Assembly (NCBI GenBank): GCA_027483605.1
Contig: JAIXUE010000042.1
Coordinates: forward strand, 46,089 to 110,088
DNA: 64,000 bases
Source of the DNA: Cryomorphaceae bacterium
Lineage (GTDB): Bacteria > Bacteroidota > Bacteroidia > Flavobacteriales_D > Crocinitomicaceae
Reading direction: 5' to 3'
Shown: positions 14,601 to 22,781 of the stretch, piece after piece
Position numbering within the stretch: position 1 is the first letter of the stretch
How the letters are laid out: every line of letters starts with the position of its first letter
The notes under the pieces: model-generated
The model's database searches: none
The model's input: only the letters and a program-made list of their open reading frames with translations
What the model was told of the DNA's origin: nothing
Position numbers and translations under genes: made by a program

Positions 14601-15419
14601 GCGGTCTAAAATAACTTCATTGCGCTCGATAGAAACCACTTCTCCAGTGTCTTCATCTACAAAATCTTCAATCCAAGTTTTAAGCACCCTTGCCGCCAAA
14701 CGACGACCGATGAGTTTCTTGAGATTGGTTTTACTCACCTTTACTTCGTCAGCTAGACCAAAGATATCCAAGATATCGCGGTCTGTTTCGTAGCCAATAG
14801 CACGGAAAAGGGTTGTAACCGGTAATTTCTTTTTGCGGTCGATGTAAGCGTACATGATATTGTTGATATCTGTCGCGAATTCAATCCATGATCCTTTGAA
14901 AGGAATAATTCTGGCCGAATATAACTTCGTGCCATTTGCATGGCGAGACTGTCCAAAGAAAACGCCCGGCGAACGGTGCAATTGGGATACAATGACACGT
15001 TCTGCGCCATTGACCACAAATGAACCTTTCGGAGTCATATAAGGAATTGTACCTAAGTAAACATCCTGAACAATGGTTTCGAAATCCTCGTGCTCAGGGT
15101 CTGTACAATACAGTTTCAGTTTTGCTTTGAGAGGAACACTGTAAGTGAGACCTCTTTCGATACACTCTTCAATGGTGTAACGAGGTGGATCAATGAAATA
15201 ATCCAGGAATTCTAGAACAAATTGATTGCGGGTATCCGTAATGGGGAAATTTTCAGCAAACACTTTGAAAAGTCCTTCGCTTTCGCGATTTTCCGGGGTT
15301 GTTTCCAACTGGAAAAATTCTTGAAAAGACTTTAACTGAATCTCCAAAAAATCTGGATATTCAAACTGGTTTTTGCTTGAAGCAAAATTAATTCTGGTTG
15401 AATTAGTTGTTGTTGCCAA
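11610..15419 (-). CDS. rpoB: DNA-directed RNA polymerase subunit beta
   Basis: Second catalytic subunit of RNA polymerase, 1269 residues. The rifampicin-binding region (around residues 470-530) has the usual residues: the [13 protein letters not shown] and SALGPGG segments show no known resistance substitutions, so the protein looks rifampicin-sensitive by sequence. The C-terminal switch/clamp region ([21 protein letters not shown]) is present. The upstream spacer to rplL carries a strong terminator-like hairpin, so rpoBC may be expressed at a lower level than the ribosomal protein genes. No clear TAnnTTTG promoter was seen in the 105-base spacer. Confidence 0.99.
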   Translation of the reverse strand: MATTTNSTRINFASSKNQFEYPDFLEIQLKSFQEFFQLETTPENRESEGLFKVFAENFPITDTRNQFVLEFLDYFIDPPRYTIEECIERGLTYSVPLKAKLKLYCTDPEHEDFETIVQDVYLGTIPYMTPKGSFVVNGAERVIVSQLHRSPGVFFGQSRHANGTKLYSARIIPFKGSWIEFATDINNIMYAYIDRKKKLPVTTLFRAIGYETDRDILDIFGLADEVKVSKTNLKKLIGRRLAARVLKTWIEDFVDEDTGEVVSIERNEVILDRELLIGEEHLDSIMDSGAKSLILHKEDGNSTDYTIIYNTLQKDTSNSEKEAVEHIYRQLRNADPPDYETAKGVFEKLFFSDARYDLGEVGRYRINKKLNLDTAEESRVLTKNDIISIIKYLIELINSKADIDDIDHLSNRRVRTVGEQLYSQFGVGLARMARTIRERMNVRDNEVFTPIDLINAKTLSSVINSFFGTNQLSQFMDQTNPLSEVTHKRRLSALGPGGLSRERAGFEVRDVHYTHYGRLCTIETPEGPNIGLISSLCVFAKVNKLGFIETPYRRVDNGRVVFEESPIYLAAEEEDSKTIAQANAKIDEKGNFLSDLVKARYEGDFPVVAPGDLSLMDVGANQIASIAASSIPFLEHDDANRALMGSNMQRQAVPLLRPNAPIVGTGIEQLVARDSRVLINAEGSGTVEYVDANEIVIRYDWNDQDKLVSFDSEVMRYSLTKFMKTNQSTCINLKPIVQKGDRVERGQVLCEGYATQSGELALGQNLKVAFMPWKGYNFEDAIVISEKVVRDDIFTSIHIDEYSLEVRDTKRGMEELTSDIPNVSEEATKDLDENGLIRIGAEIKEGDILIGKITPKGETDPSPEEKLLRAIFGDKAGDVKDASLKAGPSLRGVVIEKKLFSRAVKDRKSKSQDKPVLEALDADYQRDLSVLRDKLVDKLLLILGEQKSSGVFNNFKEELIKKGSKFSNKSLSALDYSIVNPLNWTADIETNQLISRVIHNFNIKANDLLGIYKRKKFHISVGDELPAGIVKLAKVYVAKKRKLKVGDKMAGRHGNKGIVANIVRQEDMPFLEDGTPVDIVLNPLGVPSRMNLGQIYETVLAWAGEKLGVKFATPIFDGAKPEEINEWTDKAGVPRSGKTYLYDGGTGERFHQPATVGIIYMLKLSHMVDDKMHARSIGPYSLITQQPLGGKAQFGGQRFGEMEVWALEAFGAANILQEILTVKSDDVMGRAKAYESIVKGDNIPEPGIPESFNVLLHELRGLCLNVSMD

Positions 15420-15464
15420 GGCTTGTTTTTTTTAATGTTTTGTACTCTGTTGAAATCAACATGC

Positions 15465-15509
15465 AAAAAACAGGACAAGGCACCCGCCTTTCAGCGGTGC
15501 CTTTCCTGT
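15465..15509 (-). terminator. Terminator/attenuator between rplL and rpoB
   Basis: On the minus strand an extended hairpin (outer ACAGG/CCTGT, inner AAGGCACC/GGTGCCTT) is directly followed by six Ts. It lies 16 bases after rplL and 45 bases before rpoB, inside the operon. Partial termination here would lower rpoBC output relative to the ribosomal proteins, as the rplL-rpoB attenuator does in E. coli. Confidence 0.75.
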
Positions 15510-15524
15510 ATATCCTGAATCGAA

Positions 15525-15902
15525 TTACTTAACTTCTACTTCAGCACCAGCCTCTTCAAGAGACTTTTTGAGGCCTTCAGCCTCGTCTTTTGAAACGCCT
15601 TCTTTCAATGTAGAAGGTGCTGCATCAACTAGGTCTTTTGATTCTTTCAAACCATTACCAGTCAATTCTTTTACAAGTTTAACTACTGCAAGTTTGTTAG
15701 GACCACCAGATTTGAGGATCACATCAAATTCAGTCTGCTCTGCAGCAGCTTCACCAGCACCAGCAGCAGCACCAGCTACCATTACTGGAGCGGCAGCAGC
15801 AGGCTCGATGCCATACTCGTCTTTCATAATTGTTGCTAATTCGCTTACTTCTTTTACTGTAAGGTTAACTAACGTTTCTGCAATTTGCTTTAAATCAGCC
15901 AT
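15525..15902 (-). CDS. rplL: 50S ribosomal protein L7/L12
   Basis: Stalk protein of the large subunit that recruits elongation factors. The 125-residue protein has the dimerising N-terminal helix pair (1-33), an alanine/glycine-rich hinge (about 35-53) and the globular C-terminal domain with its factor-binding helix ([22 protein letters not shown]). It follows rplJ after 36 bases, as expected for the L10-(L12)n stalk partners, and is followed by the internal terminator-like hairpin. Confidence 0.98.
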   Translation of the reverse strand: MADLKQIAETLVNLTVKEVSELATIMKDEYGIEPAAAAPVMVAGAAAGAGEAAAEQTEFDVILKSGGPNKLAVVKLVKELTGNGLKESKDLVDAAPSTLKEGVSKDEAEGLKKSLEEAGAEVEVK

Positions 15903-15938
15903 TTTATTTAAATTTAAAAAGGTTTAAAAATAATTTGA

Positions 15939-16460
15939 TTATGCTCTTTCTTCGAGCGTTTTAAGGATGCCAGCAATTTTGCCACCAGCTCCTTGAAGAC
16001 CAGACAATACATTTTTCGCTGGGCTTTGCAACAAGGCAATGAGGTCACCGATAAGCTCTTCTTTGCTTTTGAGTGATTCTAATGCACTAAGTTGTTCGTC
16101 ACCAATAAAGATTGCTTCGTCGATGTATGCGCCTTTCAAAAGTGGTTTTGGAGACTTCTTACGGAAGTCAGCAATCAATTTTGCAGGGGCATTAGCAACT
16201 TCAGAGATCATCACGGAGGTAGAACCTTTCAATACGTCTCTCAACGCACCAAAATCTTTACCTTCAACTTGATCCATTGCTTTTTCTAGCAAAGCGTTCT
16301 TTACTACACGCATAGAGATGTTTGATTGAAAACATCTTCTGCGGAGGGTGTTAACAGCCTCAACGGTCAAATCTGCAGTGTCTGTTAAATACACAACTTG
16401 GCTAGCAGACAATTGTGCTGCTAAATCGCTGATGTACTGTGCTTTTTCTTCTCTTGTCAT
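15939..16460 (-). CDS. rplJ: 50S ribosomal protein L10
   Basis: Base of the ribosomal stalk, 173 residues. The N-terminal rRNA-binding domain (1-135) shows the family pattern with RVVKNALLEKAM and LKGSTSVMI, and a long C-terminal helix carries L7/L12 dimers. Only 12 bases separate it from rplA, so the long L10-binding leader known from other phyla cannot fit here; control of the stalk genes may instead come from the L1 leader upstream of rplK or from the rplL-rpoB hairpin. Confidence 0.98.
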   Translation of the reverse strand: MTREEKAQYISDLAAQLSASQVVYLTDTADLTVEAVNTLRRRCFQSNISMRVVKNALLEKAMDQVEGKDFGALRDVLKGSTSVMISEVANAPAKLIADFRKKSPKPLLKGAYIDEAIFIGDEQLSALESLKSKEELIGDLIALLQSPAKNVLSGLQGAGGKIAGILKTLEERA

Positions 16461-16472
16461 GTGTTCTAAGTA

Positions 16473-17168
16473 TTAAGCAGTAACAGACTTCGCGTCAATT
16501 TGTATTCCGGGACTCATTGTAGAGCTCAAGTAGATACTTTTAATGTATGTACCTTTTGCTGCAGAAGGCTTGAGTTTGATAAGAGTAGAAACCAATTCGG
16601 AAGCATTCTCACGAATTTTATCACCATCAAAACTTACACGACCGATTCCAGCGTGGATGATACCGTATTTATCGACTTTAAAGTCAATTTTACCGGCTTT
16701 CACCTCTTCTACGGCTTTACCAATTTCCATGGTAACAGTTCCTGTCTTCGGGTTTGGCATCAAGCCGCGCGGACCGAGGATACGACCAAGCGCACCAACT
16801 TTACCCATTACAGAAGGCATCGTGATGATCACGTCAACGTCTGTCCAGCCACCTTTGATCTTTGCGATGAAATCGTCAAGACCAACGTAGTCTGCACCTG
16901 CGTCTTGCGCTTCTTTCTCTTTGTCTGGTGTGCAAAGTACAAGTACTTTAACATCTTTACCAGTACCGTGAGGTAAGGCAACGGTTCCACGTACCATTTG
17001 ATTCGCTTTACGCGGGTCTACACCCAAACGAACACAAATATCTACAGAGGCATCGAATTTAGTGGTAGAAATTCCCTTCACCAAATCACATGCTTCTGTT
17101 AGAGTGAAAGTTTTTGACAAATCGTATTTTGCCAAAATCTCTTTTCTTTTTTTAGAAACTCTTTTCAT
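16473..17168 (-). CDS. rplA: 50S ribosomal protein L1
   Basis: Protein of the L1 stalk that moves deacylated tRNA out of the E site, and in many bacteria the translational repressor of its own rplK-rplA mRNA. It has 231 residues with the two-domain family pattern: the [11 protein letters not shown] segment, the [14 protein letters not shown] motif in the second domain, and the [11 protein letters not shown] return to domain one. It starts 9 bases after rplK. A candidate L1-binding RNA lies just upstream of rplK, consistent with autoregulation. Confidence 0.98.
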   Translation of the reverse strand: MKRVSKKRKEILAKYDLSKTFTLTEACDLVKGISTTKFDASVDICVRLGVDPRKANQMVRGTVALPHGTGKDVKVLVLCTPDKEKEAQDAGADYVGLDDFIAKIKGGWTDVDVIITMPSVMGKVGALGRILGPRGLMPNPKTGTVTMEIGKAVEEVKAGKIDFKVDKYGIIHAGIGRVSFDGDKIRENASELVSTLIKLKPSAAKGTYIKSIYLSSTMSPGIQIDAKSVTA

Positions 17169-17177
17169 AATGTATGA

Positions 17178-17624
17178 TTATTTGGATTTTGGAGCTTCGC
17201 CACCTTTAACGGTAACCCCCATACTTCTTGCTGTTCCTGCAACCATGCGCATAGCAGAGTCTACCGTAAAACAATTCAAATCAGGAAGTTTGTCTTCGGC
17301 AATCGCACGAACTTGATCCCAGGTAACGGAACCAACTTTTACGCGGTTTGGCTCAGACGAACCTTTCTTAATTTTTGAATGTTCAATGATTTGTACCGCT
17401 GCTGGCGGGGTTTTGAGAACGAAATCAAAAGATTTGTCACCGTAAACGGTGATCACAACCGGCACCACCTTACCCATTTTGTCTTGTGTACGCGCGTTGA
17501 ACTGCTTACAAAACTCCATGATGTTCACACCTTTGGCACCGAGAGCCGGACCAATTGGCGGGGATGGATTGGCTGCGCCTCCTTTGATCTGTAACTTGAT
17601 CAATGCTGCTACTTCTTTAGCCAT
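17178..17624 (-). CDS. rplK: 50S ribosomal protein L11
   Basis: Component of the GTPase-associated centre, contacting 23S rRNA and thiostrepton-type drugs. 148 residues, normal length. The N-terminal domain shows [19 protein letters not shown] with the proline-rich drug and factor contact, and the C-terminal rRNA-binding domain ends [10 protein letters not shown]. The 83-base spacer after nusG contains a conserved-looking stem structure that may bind L1. Confidence 0.98.
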   Translation of the reverse strand: MAKEVAALIKLQIKGGAANPSPPIGPALGAKGVNIMEFCKQFNARTQDKMGKVVPVVITVYGDKSFDFVLKTPPAAVQIIEHSKIKKGSSEPNRVKVGSVTWDQVRAIAEDKLPDLNCFTVDSAMRMVAGTARSMGVTVKGGEAPKSK

Positions 17625-17648
17625 ATATATACAAATTATGTAGTTAAA

Positions 17649-17696
17649 CGTGGGCTTCTCGACGGGAAGCTTTAGTCATCAGGCCCACTCCTACGG
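17649..17696 (-). promoter_or_regulatory. Candidate L1-binding leader of rplK-rplA
   Basis: On the minus strand the 83-base nusG-rplK spacer folds into two stacked helices: GTGG with CCAC and GCTTC with GAAGC (seven-base loop). The 5' side carries an unpaired insert of about 14 bases containing CTGATGA. A two-helix hairpin with an asymmetric purine-rich loop is how L1 recognises 23S rRNA and its own mRNA in other bacteria. The L1 assignment is an inference from position and shape. Confidence 0.5.
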
Positions 17697-17707
17697 TTAA
17701 TACAACT

Positions 17708-18259
17708 TTAAGACTCTTTCTCAACCTGCATATAGTTGAGTTCGAGCAAGTTCTTGCGGCCAAAAATTTTGACCATTACCTTTAGCTTCTTTTTCTCTTC
17801 GTTGATTTCATCAACGACACCACTAAAGTTATTAAATGGACCATCAATTACCTTGACAGACTCACCAACCACAAACGGGATTTTGAGTTCTTCTTCAGTA
17901 ATTGAAAGTTCATCAACTTTTCCTAAAATACGGTTAACTTCAGCCATTCGCATAGGAACAGCCTCGCCACCTTTTTCTGTACCTAAGAAACCAATTACAT
18001 TTGGAATGCTTTTGATAACGTGCGTTACCTCGCCAACCAAAGCGGCCTCAATGAGTACATATCCTGGTAAGAAAGCCTTTTCTTTGTTGACTTTTTTACC
18101 ATTCTGAATTTTGAAAACTTTTTCTGTAGGAATAAGCACCTGATTAACGTAATCAGTGAGCTTCATGCGTGCAATTTCAAGTTCAAGGTATTCCTTGACT
18201 TTTTTCTCCTTACCGCTAACGGCACGGACGACATACCACTTCTTTGCTATTTCTGCCAT
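17708..18259 (-). CDS. nusG: Transcription termination/antitermination protein NusG
   Basis: Processivity factor that binds the RNA polymerase clamp and links it to Rho or the ribosome. The protein from the ATG at 18259 has 183 residues: an N-terminal NGN domain (KKWYVVRAVSGKEKKVKEYL) and a C-terminal KOW domain (VKVIDGPFNNFSGVVDEI). An open frame runs 33 codons further upstream but overlaps secE and has no family match, so the shorter start is preferred. It lies 13 bases after secE. Confidence 0.97.
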   Translation of the reverse strand: MAEIAKKWYVVRAVSGKEKKVKEYLELEIARMKLTDYVNQVLIPTEKVFKIQNGKKVNKEKAFLPGYVLIEAALVGEVTHVIKSIPNVIGFLGTEKGGEAVPMRMAEVNRILGKVDELSITEEELKIPFVVGESVKVIDGPFNNFSGVVDEINEEKKKLKVMVKIFGRKNLLELNYMQVEKES

Positions 18260-18272
18260 TCTTGTTTGGTGT

Positions 18273-18494
18273 TTAGAAAGATCCGTAGATAAAGCCAAGC
18301 ACACCCTTCCATAAAGAACCTTCTTCTCCGGTGATCCCGAAAGTGAAGTCCATGGCAAAGATAACTAGGGAAATAAGCAAAGATGCTACGACTACAAGGA
18401 TAGTGTTATTTTGTAACTCTTTCCATGTAGGCCAGGTTACTTGATGAACCATCTCGTTGTAGATGTCGATGATGTATGATCTTAATTTTAACAC
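18273..18494 (-). CDS. secE: Preprotein translocase subunit SecE (GTG start)
   Basis: Small subunit of the SecYEG channel. From a GTG at 18494 the protein has 73 residues: an amphipathic N-terminal helix with the family pattern (YIIDIYNEMVHQVTWPTWKELQ) and one membrane segment (TILVVVASLLISLVIFAMDF). An ATG 51 bases further upstream is in frame, but that extension would be translated from the 3' half of tRNA-Trp, so it is rejected. A TTG start nearby cannot be excluded. Placement between tRNA-Trp and nusG is the usual one. Confidence 0.93.
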   Translation of the reverse strand: MLKLRSYIIDIYNEMVHQVTWPTWKELQNNTILVVVASLLISLVIFAMDFTFGITGEEGSLWKGVLGFIYGSF

Positions 18495-18514
18495 GAACAG
18501 TTGTTTTAATTGTG

Positions 18515-18587
18515 CACGGGCGGTAGGATTCGAACCCACGACCAATGGTTTTGGAAACCACCACTCTACCAGCTGAGCTACACCCGT
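18515..18587 (-). tRNA. tRNA-Trp (CCA)
   Basis: 73-nt cloverleaf. The acceptor stem ACGGGTG/CGCCCGT pairs over seven positions with one wobble. The anticodon loop reads TTCCAAA, giving CCA, and the T-arm has GGTTCGAATCC. The 3' CCA is not encoded. It sits between tuf and secE. Confidence 0.96.
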
Positions 18588-18615
18588 TTAAAAAGGGGAG
18601 CTGTTAACTCCCCTT
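18588..18615 (-). terminator. Terminator after tuf
   Basis: An 8-bp stem (AAGGGGAG with CTCCCCTT, seven-base loop) is followed on the minus strand by TTTTT. It lies between the tuf stop and tRNA-Trp, so tuf may be partly uncoupled from secE-nusG. Confidence 0.75.
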
Positions 18616-18637
18616 GTTTTTTACTTTTGGTAGAATC

Positions 18638-19825
18638 TTAAGCTACGATTTCTGTAACCTGACCTGCACCTACTGTACGACCACCTTCGCGGATAGCGAA
18701 ACGGAGACCTTTGTCCATCGCAACTGGTACGATCAACTTTACATTAATAGATACGTTGTCACCTGGCATAACCATCTCGCGACCATCGCTAAGGAAGATC
18801 TCACCAGTTACGTCAGTTGTACGGAAATAGAACTGAGGGCGGTATTTGTTGTGGAAAGGAGTGTGGCGACCACCTTCTTCTTTCTTCAATACGTAGATCT
18901 CAGCTTTGAATTCGATGTGTGGTGTAGTTGAACCTGGCTTACAGATTACCATACCGCGCTTGATTTGTGATTTTTCAATACCACGTAGCAACAAACCAAC
19001 GTTGTCACCAGCTTCACCACGGTCAAGGATTTTGCGGAACATCTCAACACCTGTTACAGTAGAAGTCAATTTAACTTCACCCATACCAAGGATCTCAACT
19101 GGCTCACCAGAGTTGATGACACCTGTTTCGATACGACCTGTTGCAACTGTACCACGACCTGTAATCGTAAATACGTCTTCAACTGGCATCAAGAAAGGCT
19201 TATCAACATCACGTGGAGGCAATTCGATGTAAGTATCAACTGCGTCCATCAATTCTTCGATTTTCGCTACCCACTGTGGCTCAGCGTTCAATGCACCAAG
19301 TGCAGAACCTTGAATAACAGGAGCGTTGTCACCGTCATATTTGTAGAAAGAAAGCAATTCACGTACTTCCATTTCAACTAATTCTAATAACTCAACGTCG
19401 TCTACCATGTCCACTTTGTTCATGAAGACAACCATGCGAGGAACACCTACCTGACGACCAAGAAGGATGTGCTCACGTGTTTGTGGCATTGGTCCGTCTG
19501 TTGCAGCTACAACGAGGATAGCACCGTCCATTTGGGCAGCACCCGTAACCATGTTCTTTACGTAGTCGGCGTGACCTGGACAGTCAACGTGCGCGTAGTG
19601 ACGGTTAGCAGTTTCGTACTCAATGTGTGAGGTGTTGATGGTGATACCACGCTCTTTTTCTTCAGGAGCGTTGTCAATTGAGGAGAAGTCACGAGCCTGA
19701 GCCAATCCTTTGCTTGAAAGAACGCTAGAAATTGCAGCAGTCAACGTAGTCTTACCGTGGTCAACGTGTCCGATGGTACCGATGTTGACGTGTGGTTTGG
19801 AACGGTCAAAATTTTCCTTAGCCAT
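18638..19825 (-). CDS. tuf: Elongation factor Tu
   Basis: GTPase that delivers aminoacyl-tRNA to the ribosome. 395 residues with all G motifs: GHVDHGKT (G1, residues 18-25), the switch I segment with RGITINT, DCPGH (G3), NKVD (G4) and SALGALN (G5). Domains 2 and 3 follow with the usual tRNA-binding segments. It is the only tuf in this window. It lies between four tRNA genes upstream and tRNA-Trp downstream, with a 92-base leader that contains a short hairpin, and has its own terminator. Confidence 0.98.
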   Translation of the reverse strand: MAKENFDRSKPHVNIGTIGHVDHGKTTLTAAISSVLSSKGLAQARDFSSIDNAPEEKERGITINTSHIEYETANRHYAHVDCPGHADYVKNMVTGAAQMDGAILVVAATDGPMPQTREHILLGRQVGVPRMVVFMNKVDMVDDVELLELVEMEVRELLSFYKYDGDNAPVIQGSALGALNAEPQWVAKIEELMDAVDTYIELPPRDVDKPFLMPVEDVFTITGRGTVATGRIETGVINSGEPVEILGMGEVKLTSTVTGVEMFRKILDRGEAGDNVGLLLRGIEKSQIKRGMVICKPGSTTPHIEFKAEIYVLKKEEGGRHTPFHNKYRPQFYFRTTDVTGEIFLSDGREMVMPGDNVSINVKLIVPVAMDKGLRFAIREGGRTVGAGQVTEIVA

Positions 19826-19871
19826 TTTGTGTATTTGTTACTTAGTTAATAATATACTTATCTATCATAAA

Positions 19872-19898
19872 GGTCCGATACGCAAAGCGAAACGGACT
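19872..19898 (-). other. Hairpin in the tuf leader
   Basis: GTCCG pairs with CGGAC, with an inner CGC/GCG pair set, in the spacer between tRNA-Thr(GGT) and tuf. It may mark the tRNA/mRNA processing point or be chance; no T run follows, so it is unlikely to be a terminator. Confidence 0.3.
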
Positions 19899-19917
19899 TA
19901 AATGCAATTTTACATTG

Positions 19918-19989
19918 AGCCAATGACGAGAATTGAACTCGTGACCTCTTCCTTACCAAGGAAGCGCTCTACCCCTGAGCTACACCGGC
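19918..19989 (-). tRNA. tRNA-Thr (GGT)
   Basis: 72-nt cloverleaf. The acceptor GCCGGTG/CATTGGC pairs with two wobbles, the anticodon loop gives GGT (reads ACC/ACU), and the T-arm has GAGTTCAATTCTC. CCA is not encoded. It lies immediately upstream of tuf. Confidence 0.95.
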
Positions 19990-20007
19990 GCTCAAACAAA
20001 AAGAGTG

Positions 20008-20080
20008 AGCGGGAGACGAGATTCGAACTCGCGACGTTCAGCTTGGAAGGCTGACGCTCTACCAACTGAGCTACTCCCGC
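20008..20080 (-). tRNA. tRNA-Gly (TCC)
   Basis: 73-nt cloverleaf. Acceptor GCGGGAG/CTCCCGC pairs perfectly, the anticodon stem TCAGC/GCTGA flanks loop CTTCCAA, giving TCC (reads GGA/GGG). CCA is not encoded. Confidence 0.96.
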
Positions 20081-20102
20081 TTAAATTCTTTGTTAGTGTT
20101 TG

Positions 20103-20185
20103 TGGGGAGAGCAGGATTCGAACCTGCGAAGGTGTACACCAGCAGATTTACAGTCTGCCCTCGTTGGCCGCTTGAGTATCTCCCC
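20103..20185 (-). tRNA. tRNA-Tyr (GTA)
   Basis: 83-nt class II tRNA with a long variable arm (CTGGTGTACACC). The acceptor GGGGAGA/TCTCCCC pairs perfectly and the anticodon loop CTGTAAA gives GTA. Confidence 0.96.
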
Positions 20186-20189
20186 AACA

Positions 20190-20266
20190 TGGAGCCGATG
20201 GAGGGATTCGAACCCCCGACCAGCTGATTACAAATCAGCTGCTCTGGCCAACTGAGCTACATCGGC
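20190..20266 (-). tRNA. tRNA-Thr (TGT), CCA encoded
   Basis: The acceptor GCCGATG/CATCGGC pairs perfectly, the anticodon stem CTGAT/ATCAG flanks loop TTTGTAA, giving TGT (reads ACA). The 3' CCA is encoded, unlike the other tRNAs of this cluster. It is the first gene of the cluster, about 70 bases after the promoter. Confidence 0.96.
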
Positions 20267-20338
20267 TTGTATTGTTTGAATGTTGGATATTCATAAAATG
20301 TTGAAAGAACGTAACCCTAAACCTGCGTTTTGGGATTG

Positions 20339-20368
20339 CAAATGTACAAAACTTTTTTTTATCACAAA
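20339..20368 (-). promoter_or_regulatory. Promoter of the tRNA-tuf-secE cluster
   Basis: On the minus strand TTTG (20365-20368), an 18-base spacer and TACATTTG (20339-20346) match the Bacteroidota consensus well. It precedes the first tRNA by about 70 bases. It is the best promoter candidate in the window, as expected for a highly expressed translation cluster. Confidence 0.65.
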
Positions 20369-20442
20369 GAGTTTTTGAAAAAATTTACACAAACTATTTT
20401 GTGCACACTTTTCAATAGCAGGCTTCGCTTACGGGAAATCCT

Positions 20443-20450
20443 TACATTTG
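20443..20450 (+). promoter_or_regulatory. Candidate -7 element for the glycosyltransferase at 20456
   Basis: TACATTTG ends five bases before the ATG at 20456, which would put the transcription start at or next to the start codon (leaderless mRNA). No -33 TTG is seen at the usual distance. Confidence 0.35.
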
Positions 20451-20455
20451 TTTCA

Positions 20456-21580
20456 ATGCACCAAAAAAGAGTATACATGACCGTCTCTAGCGACCTCGCT
20501 ACAGACAACCGCGTTCACCGATCTTGTACGGTTTTGGAAGCGCTTGGTTTTCAAATCAATTTACTTGGTCGTCAGAAACGAAATAGCCCCGACATGCCGC
20601 CGCGCTCCTATCGCGTGCGCCGTCTTCAACTTCATTATGAAAAAGGCGCATTCTTTTACGCAGAATTGAATATTCGCATGTTTTTTATCTTGCTATATAA
20701 GAAATATGATTTTTTGTATGCCAACGACCTCGACACCCTACCCGCAGCCTTTTTAGCAAGCCGACTCAAGCGCAAACCGCTTTTGTACGATAGCCATGAG
20801 CTATTTACAGAAGTTCCCGAATTGGTCAGTCGACCGCGCATTCAAAACGTTTGGGTGCGTCTAGAGCAAATGATGCTTCCCCGTATCGGACACATGATTA
20901 CAGTGAATCAATCAATAGCCAGCATTTTTGAAAGTAAATATGCGATTAAATGCAGCGTTGTTCGAAATGTTCCCCTGCGACTAGATCACGTAGCAGCACA
21001 TTCAAGATCATTTCTTGGCCTCAGCGACGCGCAAATTATGCTGATCATACAAGGTAGCGGACTCAATGTACAGCGCGGAATTGAAGAGGCAGTGCAGGCC
21101 ATGGTGCACATTCCTAGAGCTGTATTGTTTTTAGTTGGCGACGGAGATGTGATCCCGAGTATTCAAAAATTAGTGGAGCAGTTGCAACTCCAAGACCAAG
21201 TTCGTTTTATCGGAAGAGTTCCCTACAATGAATTACTGAAATATACAGCAGCTGCCGATCTTGGACTAGCCCTAGACAAACCACTCAGTCTCAATTATGC
21301 ACTCGCATTGCCAAATAAAGTTTTTGATTACATCCAAGTAGGCACACCTATCGTAGCAAGTTCGCTCATCGAAATAGAAAAGCTGATTCATAAACATAAC
21401 TGTGGCGTTGTGCTCAAAGAGGTAACGCCACAAATGCTTGCCGAAACAATAAATGTATTAATCGACCAGCCTGAACGCAGGTCGGAATACAAAAAAAATT
21501 GTCAGTTAGCAGCACAGATAGAAAACTGGGATACCGACAAGCAGATTCTAATAGATGTCGTGGAGCGCGTTTTTATCTAA
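20456..21580 (+). CDS. Glycosyltransferase family 4
   Basis: 374-residue GT-B fold glycosyltransferase that probably adds a sugar from a nucleotide-sugar donor to a surface glycan. The N-terminal acceptor domain contains the DSHELFTEV motif common in family 4 enzymes. The C-terminal donor domain has GSGLNVQRGIEEAVQAM, VGDGD, VRFIGRVPYNELLKY, and the donor-site region LPNKVFDYIQVGTPIVAS. The open frame runs 42 codons upstream, but that part overlaps the promoter of the tRNA cluster and has low-complexity sequence, so I chose the ATG at 20456 (another at 20477 is possible). Its last 33 bases overlap the 3' end of the convergent family 2 glycosyltransferase. Acceptor and product are unknown. Confidence 0.88.
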   Translation: MHQKRVYMTVSSDLATDNRVHRSCTVLEALGFQINLLGRQKRNSPDMPPRSYRVRRLQLHYEKGAFFYAELNIRMFFILLYKKYDFLYANDLDTLPAAFLASRLKRKPLLYDSHELFTEVPELVSRPRIQNVWVRLEQMMLPRIGHMITVNQSIASIFESKYAIKCSVVRNVPLRLDHVAAHSRSFLGLSDAQIMLIIQGSGLNVQRGIEEAVQAMVHIPRAVLFLVGDGDVIPSIQKLVEQLQLQDQVRFIGRVPYNELLKYTAAADLGLALDKPLSLNYALALPNKVFDYIQVGTPIVASSLIEIEKLIHKHNCGVVLKEVTPQMLAETINVLIDQPERRSEYKKNCQLAAQIENWDTDKQILIDVVERVFI

Positions 21581-22468
21581 TTGCTGCAACCTGAGCAAGC
21601 GATACAAATCAAAAAGAAATAATGGTGCGTATCCAGTCTTTAATAAATAGCCTAAAAAGGGTATCGTTGAAGTTGATAAACCCAGTAAAAATTTCAAGAC
21701 GACATGCCGCGTTGACTTCAAATGAAGTTGAAGTAAGCGATTGTGCTCAAAGAGGCGAAGCGTAGGATAATTTTCGGCTAGCCATAGCAGGTTCTTTAAG
21801 GCGCTGTCTGTTTTGCTCAAAAATTCGGCATTGGCATCTAGCTTTAAGTTCCAAACGGGGTTGTCAATATGAGCAATAGGAATTTGTTGGGCGGCAAGTT
21901 GCAAACCTAATAAGGTATCTTCATGACCATAGCCAGAAAGTCGTTCATCAAAAGGAATTTGCAGCAGTAGCGAGCGTCGAATGATGAAATTATTGGTCTT
22001 GAAACCTATTTGGTGGTTTTGTGCTCGCCTTTGATAGTCTAGACTTTCTCTTTGCGTAGAGTAAGCCCAACGCAAGCGCTGGGCGCGATTTGGCTTATGG
22101 TTTTGATAAACACTGGCACCGACCAACACTTCAGTTGGTTGCTGTGTTAAATAGTCGGCATAATTTTTTAGAAACAGCGGATCTTGAATGGTGCTGTCTC
22201 CATCGATAAAAAGAAGATAGTCAGCGTCGGTATGTTTGAAGAAGGTATTTCGGATCCGAGACCGACCTATATTTTGTGGCAAGGCATAGGACTTGACAGC
22301 AGATTGCGAAAACACATTGCATTTCTTGAATTCAGGTTCAGAAGCATCGTCGATCAGGACAATATCTATTTTGGCATCAGGTAAAGCAGCGATTTGAGCG
22401 CACAAGGCATTGACCAACGCACGCACGTCGGAATTGTAAATAGGAATGCAAACGCTGAGCGTCCACAT
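21548..22468 (-). CDS. Glycosyltransferase family 2
   Basis: 306-residue GT-A fold enzyme. The N-terminus has the family pattern LSVCIPIYNSDVRALV, then VLIDDAS and the metal-binding DxD motif (FIDGDS, near residue 100). The substrate segment FKTNNFIIRR and the GYGHEDTLLGL motif near residue 198 (catalytic ED) are present. The C-terminus has a hydrophobic, leucine-rich stretch (HVVLKFLLGLSTSTIPFLGYLL) that may touch the membrane. It is 7 bases after the DUF3467 gene and reads with it and the saccharopine dehydrogenase-like gene. Substrate unknown. Confidence 0.9.
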   Translation of the reverse strand: MWTLSVCIPIYNSDVRALVNALCAQIAALPDAKIDIVLIDDASEPEFKKCNVFSQSAVKSYALPQNIGRSRIRNTFFKHTDADYLLFIDGDSTIQDPLFLKNYADYLTQQPTEVLVGASVYQNHKPNRAQRLRWAYSTQRESLDYQRRAQNHQIGFKTNNFIIRRSLLLQIPFDERLSGYGHEDTLLGLQLAAQQIPIAHIDNPVWNLKLDANAEFLSKTDSALKNLLWLAENYPTLRLFEHNRLLQLHLKSTRHVVLKFLLGLSTSTIPFLGYLLKTGYAPLFLFDLYRLLRLQQLDKNALHDIY

Positions 22469-22475
22469 AACTTCT

Positions 22476-22781
22476 CTAAGCCATAGTGCTTGGCGTACCG
22501 AAATTCATTGGCGGAAAGCCCGATTGCGGCTCGTCTATTGCGCCAAAATTTTGCTCGTATTTCTCGATATTCTCGGCCAATGCCTGCAAAAACCGCTTGG
22601 CGTTTTGCGGCGTCATGAGTACTCTTGAGCGCACCTTACCTTTAGGCATACCCGGCATCAGTTGCACAAAATCACAAACGACCTCTGCGGGTGAATGTGT
22701 GATGATAGCTAAATTGGAATAAACTCCCAAAGCGATGTCTTCAGATAATTCGATATTCATTTGGTTCTCTTGATTCTCCAT
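22476..22781 (-). CDS. DUF3467 domain-containing protein
   Basis: 101-residue cytoplasmic protein of a family common in Bacteroidota and other phyla but without known function. The family core is clear: GVYSNLAIITHSPAEVVCDFVQLMPG, then VRSRVLMTPQNAKRFLQALAENIEKYE. The C-terminal 20 residues are proline- and glycine-rich and probably disordered. The start codon abuts the stop of the upstream saccharopine dehydrogenase-like gene, so the two are almost surely cotranscribed. Confidence 0.9.
   Translation of the reverse strand: MENQENQMNIELSEDIALGVYSNLAIITHSPAEVVCDFVQLMPGMPKGKVRSRVLMTPQNAKRFLQALAENIEKYEQNFGAIDEPQSGFPPMNFGTPSTMA

Noticed and set aside
16500..16976. 158-codon open frame opposite rplA
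   Set aside because: Shadow of rplA; cysteine- and phenylalanine-rich, low-complexity translation.
18260..18358. Longer NusG start
   Set aside because: The upstream 33 codons overlap secE in another frame and have no NusG homology; the ATG at 18259 begins the NGN domain.
18495..18545. Longer SecE start
   Set aside because: The extension would be read from the 3' half of tRNA-Trp, so the GTG at 18494 is used.
20330..20455. Longer start of the family 4 glycosyltransferase
   Set aside because: It overlaps the promoter of the tRNA cluster on the other strand and is low-complexity; the homology begins after 20456.
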